Below the pieces are notes generated by a model that was not told the DNA's origin, ran no database searches, and was given only the letters and a program-made list of their open reading frames with translations. Position numbers and translations under genes: made by a program. DNA of 64,000 nucleotides from Mercenaria mercenaria (taxonomy: Eukaryota > Mollusca > Bivalvia > Venerida > Veneridae), in contig NC_069367.1 in NCBI RefSeq assembly GCF_021730395.1, positions 70,355,501-70,419,500 on the forward strand, written 5' to 3'. Positions 24,580-37,864 of this stretch are shown piece by piece (position 1 is the first letter of the stretch; every line of letters starts with the position of its first letter).

Positions 24580-25480
24580 TCTGTCCGTCCGTCTGTCCGT
24601 CCGTGCCTCTAAACTGGGTTTTGGGGCCATTTTAGTAGCCCAGAGGTGAATGGGGGCCTTTTATAAACAAGGGGCCATGGCCCTTTGATTTTTGCTGTAA
24701 ATGAATCATAGGGCCTCAGGGGAGGTAAAATGTGTTTTCAAGATATGGCCCATTACACAATGTGTCCGAAACTGGGGGTGGAGGGTGGGGGGGGGGGGGG
24801 GGGGAAGGAGACCCTTAAGGGGCCTTTTTGGTTGTTAAGCAGGTTATTTGGGGCCATTGTTGGCCCCTTAAAATGGCTCTTTGGCTGTTGGCCCACAAAC
24901 CTGAAGTAGTGGACCGTCCGTCTTTCGTAATTTGTGTCCAGTCCTTTACTCTGCCATCCATAAAGGGATTTAGCGTATATTTGACACAAATGATGCCTCG
25001 CGAGCAAGAACCAGACACCTAGCTCAGTGGTTAAGGTCACACTTAGAGGTTATTATAATGAGAGGGTCTGTTTCATAACTCTGCCATTCATAAATGAATT
25101 TCAAAATTACTGGATGTATACAGATATTTCCCATAATAAGACAACGTGTTGTTGCAAGGCCCAGGCCCTTATCTCAAAGGTAAAGGTCTAACTTAGAGAT
25201 TAGAGATAATAGGTTATTTTGTCTGGTGGTAACTTTACTTTACATGGATGGATATTCGTGTAACTTGGCACAAACATACAACATAGCAAAATGATATGTA
25301 AAAAACAGACCTCTAGCCCAAGGTCAATGTCACACTTTGAGATAAAAGAGTTTTGGTAATATTTTTTTGTCTGGTTTATAACTTTTTTTGTACATGGATG
25401 AGTATTCAAATAATTTGGTTTAAATATTCACCATTACAAGACAATGTGTCATGTGCAATATCAATACCCATCTATCAAAG
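24580..25480 (+). repeat. Tandem-repeat element with long poly-G tract
   Basis: Starts with CTGTCCGTCCGTCTGTCC, a leader like that of the other array elements. Units carry TCTGCCATTCATAAATGAATTT, AAGGTCACACTTAGAG and CAAGACAACGTGT-like strings, repeated with decay through 25480. An uninterrupted run of 18 G lies at 24787-24804 within a GGTGG-rich patch. No coding signal. Confidence 0.55.
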
Positions 25481-25717
25481 ATAAAGGTCACAGACACGAC
25501 ACCCAAATTAACTTTCTCATTTATTACTTCCCTTATTTAATAGAGTACAATACATGTGACTTTTTCTTCAAATTTCAGACTAAGATAAAAATGAAATTAT
25601 GTTTAAAGTAAGATGACTGGTATTGGTAGATATAAAATATCTATTAAAGTAGTAGATTTCCAGAATGCATATATTATATAATATATATATTTAAATAGAG
25701 GTACGTATGTAGGTATA

Positions 25718-26533
25718 CGAGGGTCATTCTAGAATTAATGACAATCGTGCTGGAATGTTGTACACAGTATGTGTACATATTTCGAATTTACTTATTCGCC
25801 CTTATATTGACTTCAACGCAAATCCAAATCCATTTTTTCATCCCTCAAAATGTTTTGAATGATGGCACTTTTGTGAGTCGCATCCTAATCATGGATCAAA
25901 TGGAGACTGCGAAGACCATTCCTTGGATGCATTTATTTTGTATTTTCGTTTGACAGTTTTCAGCATTTTGTCTTTATAAAACCTTCCAGTGACTGACAGT
26001 CCTGACGGTGTAGGAATTTGTACAACAGTACTTCTTGAGTTAAAGAAGAAGAAACAAAAAACCTTTTGACACTGAATTACTGATCAACGGTCATCTTTTC
26101 GCATCCACTGTCTGTGGCTCATAAAGGTATATTCAAGTCTCATCTCCTGCCAGGACCTGTGACATTGAGCGATCATCTAAATTTGAGAAAGAGCCCTATC
26201 TTTAAGAACGGCCTGGTCATTTTTAAATTTACCTACCAACCTGTAAACATGTGATATCTGCCTTGCATGTATTTTCAGAGAACAATGTACTTTAATGTAT
26301 GCTCTAATTTCAGATTTTTGTTCGTTTTTTTTATAACCACAGGAATCTTCCTTAGTGTATATAACTACACCTAATAGAAAACTGAATTTCTCTGTAAAGG
26401 CAGATGAATTTCAGTAAAACGTTGCAGGATTATAAAGGATTAATTCATTAATCATCCATGTAAGACACGAGTTTCTTGCATGTCAAACTTCTACGGAAGC
26501 GCGCGATTGTCATTACTTTTAGAATGGCCCTCG
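25718..26533. mobile_element. Mariner-like deletion derivative
   Basis: Inverted ends CGAGGGTCATTCTAGAATTA (left) and the complement of CGAGGGCCATTCTAAAAGTA (right), both flanked by TA (25716-25717 and 26534-26535). CGAGGGTCATTC followed by a TAATGACAATCG block is typical of mariner-family termini. At 816 bp it is shorter than an intact mariner (about 1.3 kb), and no transposase frame survives. Confidence 0.75.
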
Positions 26534-26539
26534 TACGCA

Positions 26540-27590
26540 GCAATTGACTGACACTGATACGAGGTTTTTAGGGCGATTATTCTCGTGTCTTTCTTAATTT
26601 TCGCATCGAAATTAAAATTCCGCTTAACTGATGATACATGGTTGTGGTTGCGAGAATTAGTAAAACCTCGCATTGTTGTATTGTCGCCCGATGTTAGGGA
26701 TTATTTCTTACTATAGCACATTGGATGAAATTTTCTGTTGCACCGTTAAAAAAGGAAATGACCAGAGACTGTCATTGGAAATTTGGTGTATTGATGCATA
26801 ACACCCGGGAAGAACTATATCATTAGTTTATCATAAGCGACAGTGCGACAGTGCGAGGTTTTCAAATTCCCAATGCTTGAATTAAGAAAGAGATATGAAA
26901 CTTAAGACGATAATTATCGACTCAAAACCTCGCGAGGATTGTGAAATCTCGCATGTATATATGCTTTTTGGACAAGGCGAATTATCTCATTGTTGTGTGT
27001 TGGTGAGCCGAGAATTAAAGTGGCACGAACAGGTTTCCGTATATTTGTGATAAAATATTGCATTATATTTTCATTTCTTTTATCTTACCAATTCAGAGAT
27101 AACATCGCACTAAATCTGTAAAATACAGATATTTACATTTGGAAGCATTCACCCATTATAGATTTCGAGACTTTTTCAAACTAAATACCTCTTCGTGGTC
27201 GGAGGGAGGGGGGCGTTAATAACTTGATTTAATTTACAATTTCTTGTTTCAAACGGGGGGCACTCGGTCCCTGTTAGGGGCCACTTGAGCTAAAAGTAGA
27301 AAAACCAATGAACAACTTTATCTCATAAATCACTGGAAAGATCTTCGTAAAATTTATTCTGTTGCATTATTACAAAATTCTCTCCTAAATTTATTCAGAC
27401 GGGGACACTCGGTCGATTCTAGGGCATTTATACCTAAACCTATAAATACTTGTAAGTTATTTCCTCTCCCTAACTTTTTGATGTATCTTTTTCGAACTTC
27501 GTTTGGAGCATTATAATAATTGTAAGGTATTCTCCATATTGTGTACAAATGGTGGTACTCTGTCACTTTTAGGGGCCGTTTGAGCTAAAA
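26540..27590. other. No gene; degenerate repeats
   Basis: Scattered ACCTCGC/GCGAGGT motifs (26561-26965) suggest an old inverted-repeat element whose borders I cannot fix. From 27240 the text matches the GGGGGCACTCGGTCCCT / GGGGCC.CT(T/A)GAGCTAAAA array type. Confidence 0.4.
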
Positions 27591-27599
27591 GAACAGTCA

Positions 27600-28530
27600 T
27601 TCATATAAACAATTCCTCACATAAACCAAGGTAATTTACATCCTTAACTGGGGACAGTGTTTGACCATCCATGTAGTTTATAGGGGAACTGGGTGGGCTT
27701 TCTGCTACGTGTGATGTGAAGGACCTTGCACTTGCTGGGGTTAAATTCAATATCCCACATTTTCCCCAAGTTTCTAAGTTTAGAAGATCATTTTGTAACC
27801 TTTGGCAATCTGTGAGGTACACGGCTGTGTCATCTGCAAATAGCCGTACCTGGGAGGTGACTGTATCAGGGAGATCGTTAATGTACAGTAGGAAGAGCAG
27901 GGGCCTCAGGACAGAGCCCGGGGGACCCCTGATGTGACAGGGACTTGATCAGACATATGACCGTTGACCACGACAGACTGGAATCTGCCTATTAGGAAGG
28001 ACCTGATCAAAAACACGGTTCGTTTGGGGATACAATGTTCTTGGAGTTTGAATAATAATTTAAGGGGGTTGGCCTTGTCGAAGGCTTTACTGAAGTCAAG
28101 TAGGATAAGGTCGGTTTGTTTGCCAGAGGAAAGATTCCTTGATATTTCATCAACAAGTTCTGTTAGCTGGGTCTCACAGGACCGTTTTTCCCGGAACCCT
28201 TGTTGCAGCTCATATAGAATGTTCTGTTTTGAGAAGTGTGTGGATAGGCTAGAAGCAATAACATGTTCTAAGAGTTTGCACAGAACACACGCTAGAGATA
28301 TAGGCCTATAGTTTGCGGGGTCACTAGCATCACATTTTTTAAACTGTGCGGCAACATTTGCCTTCGTCCATTCCGATAGGAGTCGACCAGTATTTAGGGA
28401 TCTTTGAAAAATCAGTAATACTATGTCATGGATCTCATATGGAACTCCTTCAGGACAATGGGTTTAATCAAATCTAGGCTAGTAGCCTTATCCACCTTTA
28501 GGTTTTGGATGCGTTTCAGGATACCTCAGG
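27600..28530 (-). mobile_element. LINE reverse-transcriptase fragment (CR1/L2/Jockey-group type)
   Basis: On the minus strand the pieces follow reverse-transcriptase order: KVDKAT near 28500, ANVAAQFKKCDASDPANYRP near 28340, LYELQQGFREKRSCETQLTE near 28200, LILLDFSKAFDKANPLKLLF near 28090, QVPVTSGVP near 27940, YINDL and [12 protein letters not shown] (catalytic ADD, 27800-27850), LETWGK, and [11 protein letters not shown] near 27640. The frame shifts at least at the GVP(QGS)VLGPLLF motif near 27915 and again after LETWGK, and in-frame stops occur further upstream. Endonuclease and 3' end are absent. A dead, truncated non-LTR retrotransposon. Confidence 0.85.
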
Positions 28531-28569
28531 GGTCAAAGACAATATCAGCCATAGTTGGGTATTTGGTTT

Positions 28570-29340
28570 TTATTCTTACATAGTTGGGTCAGTGAGAGTG
28601 CAGAAACCCCGAAAAAAAAAACAGACTGAAACTGTTTATTTAGGATGTTTGCTTAACCAATGCATTCCGAGTCAATTTTACTGTTTGATGTCAAGAATGT
28701 TCTTGATGTATGTTTCATAACATAACATATTTTTTGTTTGATGAGGTGTTTGATAGTTTTGAATTTGCTATAATACTGATTTTGACATCTGTGCAACTTG
28801 ACCTCTTGATATTGAATAAGATTTTTGTTTCAAGACAACAATGTTATAATTCTTTTTGTATCAAATAATCAGGATTGTCCTATGGAAATGCATTTACACA
28901 TTGCACTCTTTGTCAACGCCAAATATGTGTATTTCATAACAGATATAGCAACTTGGGGGATAACATGTTAAAGATTATAGACTCAACTGTTACATACAAC
29001 AGTTTATATTTTGGTTCTATCTTTACTCAATTGTCTGTCTCTAACCATTATGAATATGTGTTTATCACTGACATTAATGTATATGTAAAACATTTACATG
29101 ACACACACTGGTTGAAGTTGGTATCTATATCTAATCTGTTTCTATTGCTTCATTAACAGACTCGATAAGCAGATCTTATGAAAGCACAGAACAAAGGAAA
29201 AAACAAAACATGTGATTGAGTTTTTCTAATGCAAAAATGAAATGTGCAACATGCCTGACACATCTACTGTTAGAAATATTATTTTCTTTCATGCAAGAAC
29301 TCCCATTACAGTTGATACATTAACTTGTCAGAAGTCTATC
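28570..29340. other. No recognisable gene
   Basis: AT-rich region between the LINE fragment and pogo element A. It may include the left part of element A, but no matching terminal inverted repeat is visible. Confidence 0.4.
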
Positions 29341-29344
29341 TACT

Positions 29345-29414
29345 GTCTTACCGATTGAACATTGTCATATATTCAAGATGTCTTACCGATTAAACATTGT
29401 CATATATTCAAGAT
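29345..29414 (+). repeat. 35-bp direct duplication before element A start
   Basis: Two adjacent units, GTCTTACCGATTGAACATTG and GTCTTACCGATTAAACATTG, each continuing TCATATATTCAAGAT. The second unit runs into the ATG of the transposase at 29413. Confidence 0.85.
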
Positions 29415-32400
29415 GCCAAAAAACTACACAGAGGAAGATCTTTCCCGAGCAGTTTCAGCTGTGAAAAGAAATCAGTTAACTGTGACTCAGGCTGCCAAAG
29501 AATATGGCCTTCCTCGGACAACACTTACCGACCATGTAAAGAATCCTGAAACCAGGACAAAGAAAGGTCCACAAAAACAGCTTACTAAGGAAGAATCGGA
29601 TGGTCTAGTGGCATTCGTACTGTACATGGCGGGACACGGGTTTCCGATGACCAGACTAATGGTTCGATGCTACGTTCAGGAGATCGTACGACGTTCCGGT
29701 ACATTTAAACTTTTTTGAAGATATAAATGTGTAAATTTTGGCAAATAATAATAAAAAACTGCGTCTTTTTTAATGCAATATTTAGGCCTAACGGATTTTC
29801 ATTTCATTTTTTGTACTTAGAAAATTGATTCAGTTTCACCCTGTCTCTTATTGCAGTTCTGACAGCCTCTAATTCAACACAAATGGTGAAAGATTATTTT
29901 GATTGAGTAAAGTATATTTAACAGTTTGTAACACTTCGTTTGTAACGCATGTTTATAACATTTCGTTTGTAACGCATGTTTAAATGGTTTATAGGTCGTA
30001 CAACGTTATTTAACTTAGAAAAAGGTCCAAGTGACGAATGGTTCAGGAAACTTAAAGCTGACTATCCACAGCTGGCCTTCAGAAAACCTGAGAACCGCGA
30101 CAGGGGTAGGAGCAGAATGTCCAATAAGAAGGTCGTCAACGACTTTTTTCAGTTCTGGTCTGATACGCTGCAAAAACATGGCTTACTAGATAAACCATCA
30201 CAGGTGCGCAAATATTTAAAATTCGTCATTTTACAGATAAATGTATTTCACTACCAGCGAAATTTTAGATTAGTGACACTATTTGTATTATATGACGTAT
30301 TCGATTCCGATGTGAAAAAAAACCAACAAAAAAACTCTGAAAATCAGATCTATATCTTTCTTCGTTTCTAACTATTTTAGGTTTACAACTGTGATGAAAC
30401 CGGCTGGTCTGGTAAGGAAACTGCTCGCGGGAAAGTTATAGGGCCAAGGACAGGTCACGTGTTCCAGCAGAAGGTAATGACAGCTGATCACCTCACAGCA
30501 CATTTATGTGTTTCGGCAGACGGGATATATATCCCAACCATGGTGATTTTTAAAGGTGGAATGCCACATCGCAATTACAAGGATGGCTTGCCAGGTACCA
30601 GTAGTATTTTCTTAACTAACACATTATCTTCCCGTTTATTTTCTCAGTAACCTTTGATGTTCCCAAATTTTACTAAACTTACACGTGTCAGTAGGTCGGT
30701 CTGTCACTTTATTTCTGAACTTTATTTTCAAATAATAGCAATAAGTTAGCACAAAACCTTTTTGTACTACACGTTTTGTAGCTGCTTTTGGTCAATTTGT
30801 CAGTATTTTTTATATCCCGCTGTTTTAATGTTTCAGGATCATGACTTTTTGCTACTTCAGAAAGTGGATATATGGATTCTGAATTATTTTTTGAGTGGTT
30901 TGAGAAAGCATTCTTGCCTAACTGCGGGAGAGCTCGTCCAGTGCTGCTTCTCATGGACAATCATGATTCTCACATCTCTCTGCCTTTGATTGAGAAAGCT
31001 AGAACAGAGGGTGTTATTCTGGTAGGGTTACCTTCGCATACAACACACTTCTTGCAGCCACTCGATGTCCGTGTTATCGGACCACTTAAGAAAAAGGTTG
31101 GCACACTAGCTTCAAGTGTTGGCTTTGCACGGCCAGGTTGTACCATTGGTAAGTCTCGACTGCCAGTACTACTGAGCTATGCAATTGACAGTACACCCCC
31201 GACAACAGTCAAAGAAGCTTTCAGACTTGCTGGCATAATGCTAGTCAACCCTGAGGTAATCGACGTGAGTCAACTAATTCCCCCTACCTTTGCTGGTGAC
31301 ACTGTGTGTGATGAATCAGAAGAGCCCACTCAGACGTGCGAAACCTGTGGACAGTTTATCGGCCAGAATCCTTTAGTAAAAAGGAGAGTCGTGCCAGCTT
31401 CTCTGGCAGAAGTTCTTGTACCGCTACCAGCAAAACCATTGTCAGAGAAGAAAAAGATGGGCAGAGTTGTTATAAGCGGCAGGGTGATATCGGGAGACGA
31501 GATGTTGCAAGTATTAAAGGTAGTTTGAGTATCAAAGTTAGTATGATAAAGAGTAAAACGCACACACTGTACATAAGTAAAATTTACTGAATAGCTTTGA
31601 GCGCATCGTGTAATTTTCTCACAAAATACTGTTTTGATGACATTTCACTATATAGATGCTTTGTTCGGCTCGAGTGGAGTTGTGCTAGGTTGGATCTCAC
31701 GAGGCGTGCGAGCGCTGAATATGATCCGACTTCGCAAAATCCACGAGGGCCGAATACAATATCACAGATCTGGCTACAGTTATAATGATTCCTTTATGAT
31801 ATACATCTACATTTTGTTTCAGGGTTTGTTGCTTTGTAAAAGAACGAAATCTCCAATGTTAATCGATATTAAAATGAAACTAAGTTAAGTTTTCATGTGC
31901 GCTGTTTATAGAACTGTGGCAGGTTATGCATATTAATGAAAGTAGGCCTGTAGCATACAATACAGAAGGTACAATACGGAATTTAAAGGATATAATACGG
32001 ATATTTTTCTGCCTGTCCATATTTAATTGTGAAATACAAATCGAGTTTTCACAAAATTTATATAGGTATATGACTAATAATATCTGTCGTCATGTGTTTA
32101 CGAATCGGATAGAAATATCCGTCCCGAGGGCACCTGCGCATTGGGCGGTAATGAGGCTTGCACATACCCTCTCCTTTTTCCTTGTTGTTGCTATTGACTC
32201 GATATTTGATGTTACATGTATTTGAAGGAAAGAGAGGATGCCCAGATAAAAAAGCAGGAAGAGAAAAAAGTACGTGATGAAGAGAGAGAAATAAGACGCA
32301 AGAAGAAGTTAGAGGATTATGAAATGAAGGCTGAAAAACGAAGAAGGAAAGAGGCATAGAAAGCTGAAAAGGAGCAGGAGAAGTTGAAAGAGAAGGAAAG

Positions 32401-32652
32401 AAAGGAAAATATGGAAAACTGGCAGAGAAGAAATACACGTGCGGAGTTTGTGATGTAAGAGGACGACTTAATGATGAAATGTATGGAATTGAATAGTATG
32501 GGTGTGACAATGACACGTGCAAAACAACCGGTTGGTATCAATTTGAATGTTTGTCTGACAGTGAAAAGGCAGTGATAAGGGAAAGTCTAGATGATGAAGA
32601 TGTCAGGTGGTACTGTAAGGCTTGTTTTCCTCGTCTGTACGAGGAGGAGTAG
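29413..32652 (+). pseudogene. Pogo-type transposase with PHD finger, element A (decayed)
   Basis: DNA transposase gene. Exons: 29413-29698 (MPKNYTEEDLSRAVSAVKRN..., psq-type helix-turn-helix), 29995-30203 (GPSDEWFRKLKADYP, CENP-B-type DNA-binding half), 30381-30594 (VYNCDETGWSG, first catalytic Asp), 30837-31519 (LLLMDNHDSH, second Asp; HTTHFLQPLDVRVIGPLKKK, third; then QTCETCG zinc knuckle) and 32228-32652 (charged coiled coil, then a PHD finger: CGVCDVRG, YGCDNDTC, WYCKACF). Splice phases join. Damage seen: TGA at 30842-30844 and TAG at 32494-32496, both where element B has Trp; TAG at 32357-32359; and one frame shift just before the PHD finger. The PHD His is Gln (WYQFEC). Terminal repeats not found. 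Related to but clearly diverged from element B. Confidence 0.85.
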
Positions 32653-33029
32653 ATTTATTGAATGAACGTAATATGAATGTCGACCAGTACCTAAGACTAC
32701 GCAAATTTTAAACTGTGAATACCGTGGTGTATCTTTAAATTGACAACATCTTTTGTGATATTTTCCGTTTTCTTTCTTGACAGACTTTTGTTAATTGTTT
32801 ATTAAATATTACAGATGTTTTATAGTTTAAACTAGCACTGTAGAGTACCACCATCGTGGTCAATAGAGCTCCGTTGACTGGCTGATTATTAAACCTGTTA
32901 CTAGTCATATGTTAGTTAGTATAGTTACATATAATTTGAACAGTGTTACCATATCATTTGCTGTCATCAATCCAAAATATTAACAGTAAAGAAATTCTCA
33001 TCGTATCAGGTAAGAATTTTATTTTATAG

Positions 33030-33410
33030 AGTTGTTTTACAACACACTAAATTAAACACGTGAACCTTCAAACTTCTTTTGTATTTATTTATTTCATCAG
33101 AAAGATTAGGAAAAACACGGATGGTGCTTTTCTAGTCGTATTCACTGTCAAAATATACATAAATAATAAAACAAAAATCGGTGACGGAAACTGCTTCTGT
33201 AGTCAACTGATTCAGCTCTATTTATACACCCCTTTTGGAGCCCCTCTGTGTGTTATCACGTGCGCCAGACACTATCGATATTTATGTTTTCGAAAAGCAG
33301 AAGAGCTAAGGTATTTTCTTCTTTTGGGAAGATTTTATAGAACTGAAACGTTCAAGAAAAAATACATTCAAAAACATTCATTTTATGACGGAAACTGCTT
33401 CGATACCAGT
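33030..33410 (-). mobile_element. Truncated copy of the 61287-61986 element
   Basis: Inverted match to about 61285-61660, sharing GAACCTTCAAACTTC, GTCGTATTCACTGT, GACGGAAACTGCTTCTGTAG, GGAGCCCCTCTGTGTGTTAT and the terminal GACGGAAACTGCTTCGATAC. The other terminal repeat and the tRNA-like part of the full element are missing here. Confidence 0.8.
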
Positions 33411-33419
33411 AACTGAAGC

Positions 33420-34980
33420 GGATCTCTATCATACATAATCTTTAGACTATTTGATTAAAACAGAACAGAAAATATAACAGTGTAGGGAGACTCTACAGCT
33501 ACCAGTAAGCACCTTTGAAAATATTCTCTTCGTTGAGTACTTGGTTTGGTCAAGTCTGTTTCTACTTCAAGGTCACATGATTAGACATTGCAGATATTAA
33601 TATCACCAAGAAACAATCGAGACAATATAAAAAATATGTTTAATTTCTGTCTTGAAACATACCCTGTTGAACGTAAAAGCATATGAACTGCTGCGCCCTG
33701 GCCTGATATGATTTTAAACAACTGCAGAAAGAATTCAACTTGTCAAAAGAAATTAAGATATGTCAGCAAAAAGAGAAAAAGGAAGATACAGTACAGAAAT
33801 AGAGACATTATAATGAGAAAGACAATTTCATTTGGATTAAGAACTTCCTTAGTCGATTGGTTAATGTTGCTAACTTCAAATCAGTTACCTTTCCCACCCC
33901 ATAGTTGATGTCCTCAACAAGTTTGTCCTGATATCTGAGCGATACATGTGAAGCCGTGAGACTGACATCTTGAGCAAATTACTCGGGTGATTCTTAGATT
34001 TTACAAATTATCCTTAGACGTACCTCTAGACATTTTAGGCAATTTGGGTTTTCAGTTCCAAAAATAGTGATCAAAAACTACTATGGAACTACTCATTGAC
34101 AAATACATAAAAATGGAATCAAGCCCTCCTAGACCGTTTGGATTTTTATACAATGTTTCTGTATAAATGTACTAATTTCTAGAATTATATGAGTTACATA
34201 TGACTTGCATTTGTACTTCGTACGAAGGATGCCATACCTTTAATTGTCTGAAAACGGAGGTGTTCTTGTTTTTGTTCATATATACCACCACTTTTGTATG
34301 AACAAGTTATGACTCTTAAATTCAGTTCAAAATCTACATATGGACAGTACATCTTAAAAGAAGATTGTCCTTACAAGAAATTATTTATGCACCTTATACT
34401 TTATAGTTGTTTTCTTTCTCAGATTTTTTCATGGCATAAATGGTAACAAGGGAAATAACTATGTCAAATACACGGACAAATAACCAGCTGGAAAAGTAAA
34501 TGTATGTTGTGTACCATAAATCAAAAAAGTTTAAGAAGTATTAAAAGGGACCACCTATAGTTAATCTATTTATGCAGTATTGAATACATACAGAGCAAAA
34601 CCGTTTGGAAACCCTTATGAAATGTACTATTTCTGTTTGTTTTTGGCCTGAACTTCCTTAAATATAGTGTTATTTGTTTCTTTTCTCTATATTACTGCAT
34701 TTTTCTTATTTATATCTTACTATCCAGTCAGTATCAGCTTAATAACACAATATATGCTATTATTTTACACGGAAAAGTAAATAAATGCAAACATATCTAT
34801 TTTGGCGGCCATCTTGGACGCCATCTTGAATATCGGTAATCTACCACAGTAATTGCAACTGCATCAAGCAGTTCTATAATCTACAGTTCCTTACGAACAT
34901 TCTGATATATAAAAACCTTTGTTTACAGATGTAGACCGGTTACCTCCTTAAGGAGACATTATATTGCCTACCATTTGCAC
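33420..34980. other. No recognisable gene
   Basis: AT-rich sequence. A GGTTACCTCCTTAA end at about 34937-34951 matches the right end of the TTAA-flanked element at 14237-15747, so part of this region may be a relative with a lost left end. Confidence 0.4.
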
Positions 34981-34999
34981 TATTATTAAGGTTACCCTC

Positions 35000-35460
35000 T
35001 CCCTTCAGTTGGTTCCACTAGGTCTTTCAGAGCTAAAAGAAGAAAAACCTTGAAATAACTTGTCGGGAACAGTTCGATTGATTTTCACCAAACTTGATCT
35101 GTAACATCCTTGTAAGGGCTTCTTTCAAGTTTGTTCAAATGTTATCGCTTGGTCCCTTTCAGGGAGCGCTAGAGCTAAAACTAAAACAAAATTTAGATAA
35201 CTTCTCTTCATGAACGATTTGATTGCTCATCACCAAAGTCGGCCTGTTGCATCCCTGGTACGGTTGTCTGTCAATTTTGTTTAAACGATTCCTCTTTTAT
35301 TAGGGGACACAAGAGCTAAAAATAGAAAAATCTTAAAACAACTTTTCAACATGTCCGCTAATGTTGGTTAGAAGCAAGGCCAAAATTTAATGGTCACTGT
35401 TCTCGATAGGTAAGCGAATTTGGCCCATTTTAGCCTCTTGTCTACCTTTAGCTCTGGCAG
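35000..35460 (+). repeat. Degenerate tandem array, units near 142 bp
   Basis: AGAGCTAAAA recurs at 35029, 35171 and 35312 (spacing 142 and 141), with TTGATT.TTCACCAAACTT and GGTCCCTTTCAGGG between. The same type of unit appears near 23750-24200 and 27240-27590. Confidence 0.65.
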
Positions 35461-35814
35461 CTCCTCAGTGCAATTAAGCGACAGTTACGAAAGGTCCGTC
35501 CAAGGATGCTACAAACCTAGTTTGGTGAAGATCCATTAAGGCATTCATGAGAAGAAGATTGTTAAATCTTTTTCTATTTTGAATTCAGGTCCTCTAGGCA
35601 GTCAAGCGGAAACAGTTGTATACCTTTGCGAAAGGTCCATGCCAGGAAAATTCTAAACAACACATTCAGAGGAGAAGCTGTTTAAATAAAAATATCATCG
35701 ACGCACGACAACGACGGACACAGGTGATTACAATCGCTCAACTTGAGCGCATTTTGCACAATGGAGCTCAAACACAGCTTATTCTGGTACTTAAAAATGT
35801 GTAAATGTTAAGTT

Positions 35815-35945
35815 CTGCTCAACCCGGCGCTTGAGGGCGTGGACGGTAGCTTGCATTTCCACTACCGTCCATGAACAGGGTCAGTCAAACCGAGCTTTCA
35901 ACATTTCGTTTATGTCGTGTTGGGCTACCTGTGATTTTCCACTTT
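35815..35945 (-). repeat. Dispersed F2-type repeat with 9-bp-arm hairpin
   Basis: Contains GGACGGTAGCTTGCATTTCC followed by ACTACCGTCC, an inverted repeat, then CATGAACAGGGTCAGTCAAA and TGTCGTGTTGGGC. Matching copies lie at 36975-37105 and 51155-51280. Confidence 0.75.
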
Positions 35946-36524
35946 TTCTATTTTAACCTAGCCCATGAAAGCGTTAAATCAATGTTACAGGAAGTCTTTA
36001 TTTATGCACATGTGCATTAATTGTATTCACTCCTCACTCAAAAATACTAACAACGCTTACTTTTGCAGTGTCATAAGTAATGTCCTTTTATATTTACATG
36101 AGAAAACATTTGGTCATTCAAAGATACCAAACATTTTGATTGGTTGACCAGTTTATTCCAGTTAATAATCAATCTCACTTATTTTTGAAAACATTGTATG
36201 TCTAGAGAAAACAGTTATAGTACATTTTTAGAATGTTTGTACTTTCCTAAGTAAGGTCCACTGTCATGAAAACTTATGTTTTCTTTTAGATGATTTATTT
36301 ATAAAATGTATGATCTGGAATAGAGTTACAAAAAGGAAAAATTTTGGATTTTCAGATGCACTTATATTGTTATGAAGTATATATAGTCCATTTTCCCTTA
36401 AAAGTTTAATATCGATCCCTGTGGTTTTGACCTGCAAGCAAACGTGCAAAGATACGATTCAGTAGGTACAAAGGCGACCTGTAGTTTTCCATTTTTTCTA
36501 TCTTATTATCACAGCAGCGTTGTT

Positions 36525-37105
36525 TGTGCCGTGTGGCGGCCGTAAAGTCTACCTGTACCTTCAATCAGAGCTGTTATATTTCGACCTCTTCGGATCGTTC
36601 AGCACGACACTGTACTGTTTAATTTTTCAGCTTGAACATTTCGGCTTGGGTGGTTCCAATACTCCCACTTATTTATATTTAGCTTTGGGTATTGTTAAAT
36701 CACTCCTTGGATATGGTGCCTGCTTTTTAATTTTGTCTTTTGGCAGTGTCTGTAACATGCAGGCGCCATAACCTTAGATCCCCTCTCTAAATTCCAAGTT
36801 TTTCAGTTCAGCTCATTGTTTTCTCGTTCAGGGCAAAAACATTATTTTAACTTGGGACCATTAGCCGGTTTTCATGGAAGTGCAGTCTGTGTATCATTGA
36901 ATGTTCCTCGTGCACAGCCGCATGAATACATCTGCAAATGAATGTCTCTAAGTTATTTTCTGGTACTTATGACATGTGTAAATGTTGAGTTCTGCTAGAA
37001 GGCGTGGACGGTAGCTTGCATTTTCACTACCGTCCATGAACAAGCTTAGTCAAACTGAGCCTGCAACATTTTTGTTTATGTCGTGTTGGGCGACCTGTGG
37101 TTTTC
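36525..37105 (-). repeat. Dispersed F2-type repeats
   Basis: GTGTGGCGGCCGTAAAGTC at 36531 matches 24241; GGACGGTAG...CTACCGTCC with CATGAACAAGCTTAGTCAAA at about 37007-37060 matches 35845 and 51170. The middle is unassigned. Confidence 0.6.
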
Positions 37106-37864
37106 CATCTTTTCTATCATAACTATGTGACATCATAAACAAAGTAAAGCAATAACACTTGGTCAAATTACACAACAAAATCAATTGTTTATTTGATAAA
37201 TCTTTTTTTGTAAATACCATATGGACTGATTGTTGTACTCGGTATAGGATGCCGTGTTGTAAAGTGCAAACTATTTGCGTAGTTAGAATCAAAATAATGT
37301 GTTCATATATTTTATCAGTGAATAAAATACAGGCAGTCGTGCGCCTGAGAATAATTAAATAAGTTGTGCTAGGCACTTGTGGTCGTTTAATATTGTGTAA
37401 TTTTCACGGAATATATCAATATTTGAACGAGGTACACATATAAAAGTGCCAATATATTTTTGCAACATTTGTGACGTTATAGTTGTGAAAATATAGAACA
37501 ATAACACATGTTTATATAGAACTTTCCTGTGCCATATACATTTAGATGACCCTCTTAAATGACATTATGAAGTGCGGCAATCGGTTTTGCAATAGACAGA
37601 GCACCTTAAAAGTCCTTGATGTAACAAATTTTGATCTGAGGATTGTATTTTACTATTCTGTTTTGGAAGAAAAAGATATTTTGTTGTTTTTTGTTTGCGT
37701 TGTACACATTGCGATTCATATGATTGGCCAGAACAGAATATCATATTGTTTCTATGGTACATGTACATTCAGAATGCAATAATGTCTTGCATTCTTCAAT
37801 ATAGTTTTAGATTTGCCTACTACTTAGGGCAACAAAGGTCACTGACCATCATAGGAGAATAGAA

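Noticed and set aside
24787-24804. Run of 18 G as a biological signal
   Set aside because: Homopolymer in a G-rich repeat; its length is prone to sequencing error, so no function is claimed.
32058-32522. Minus-strand frame of 154 codons
   Set aside because: It is the antisense of the Lys/Glu-rich coiled coil of element A; purine-rich coding strands leave the opposite strand open.
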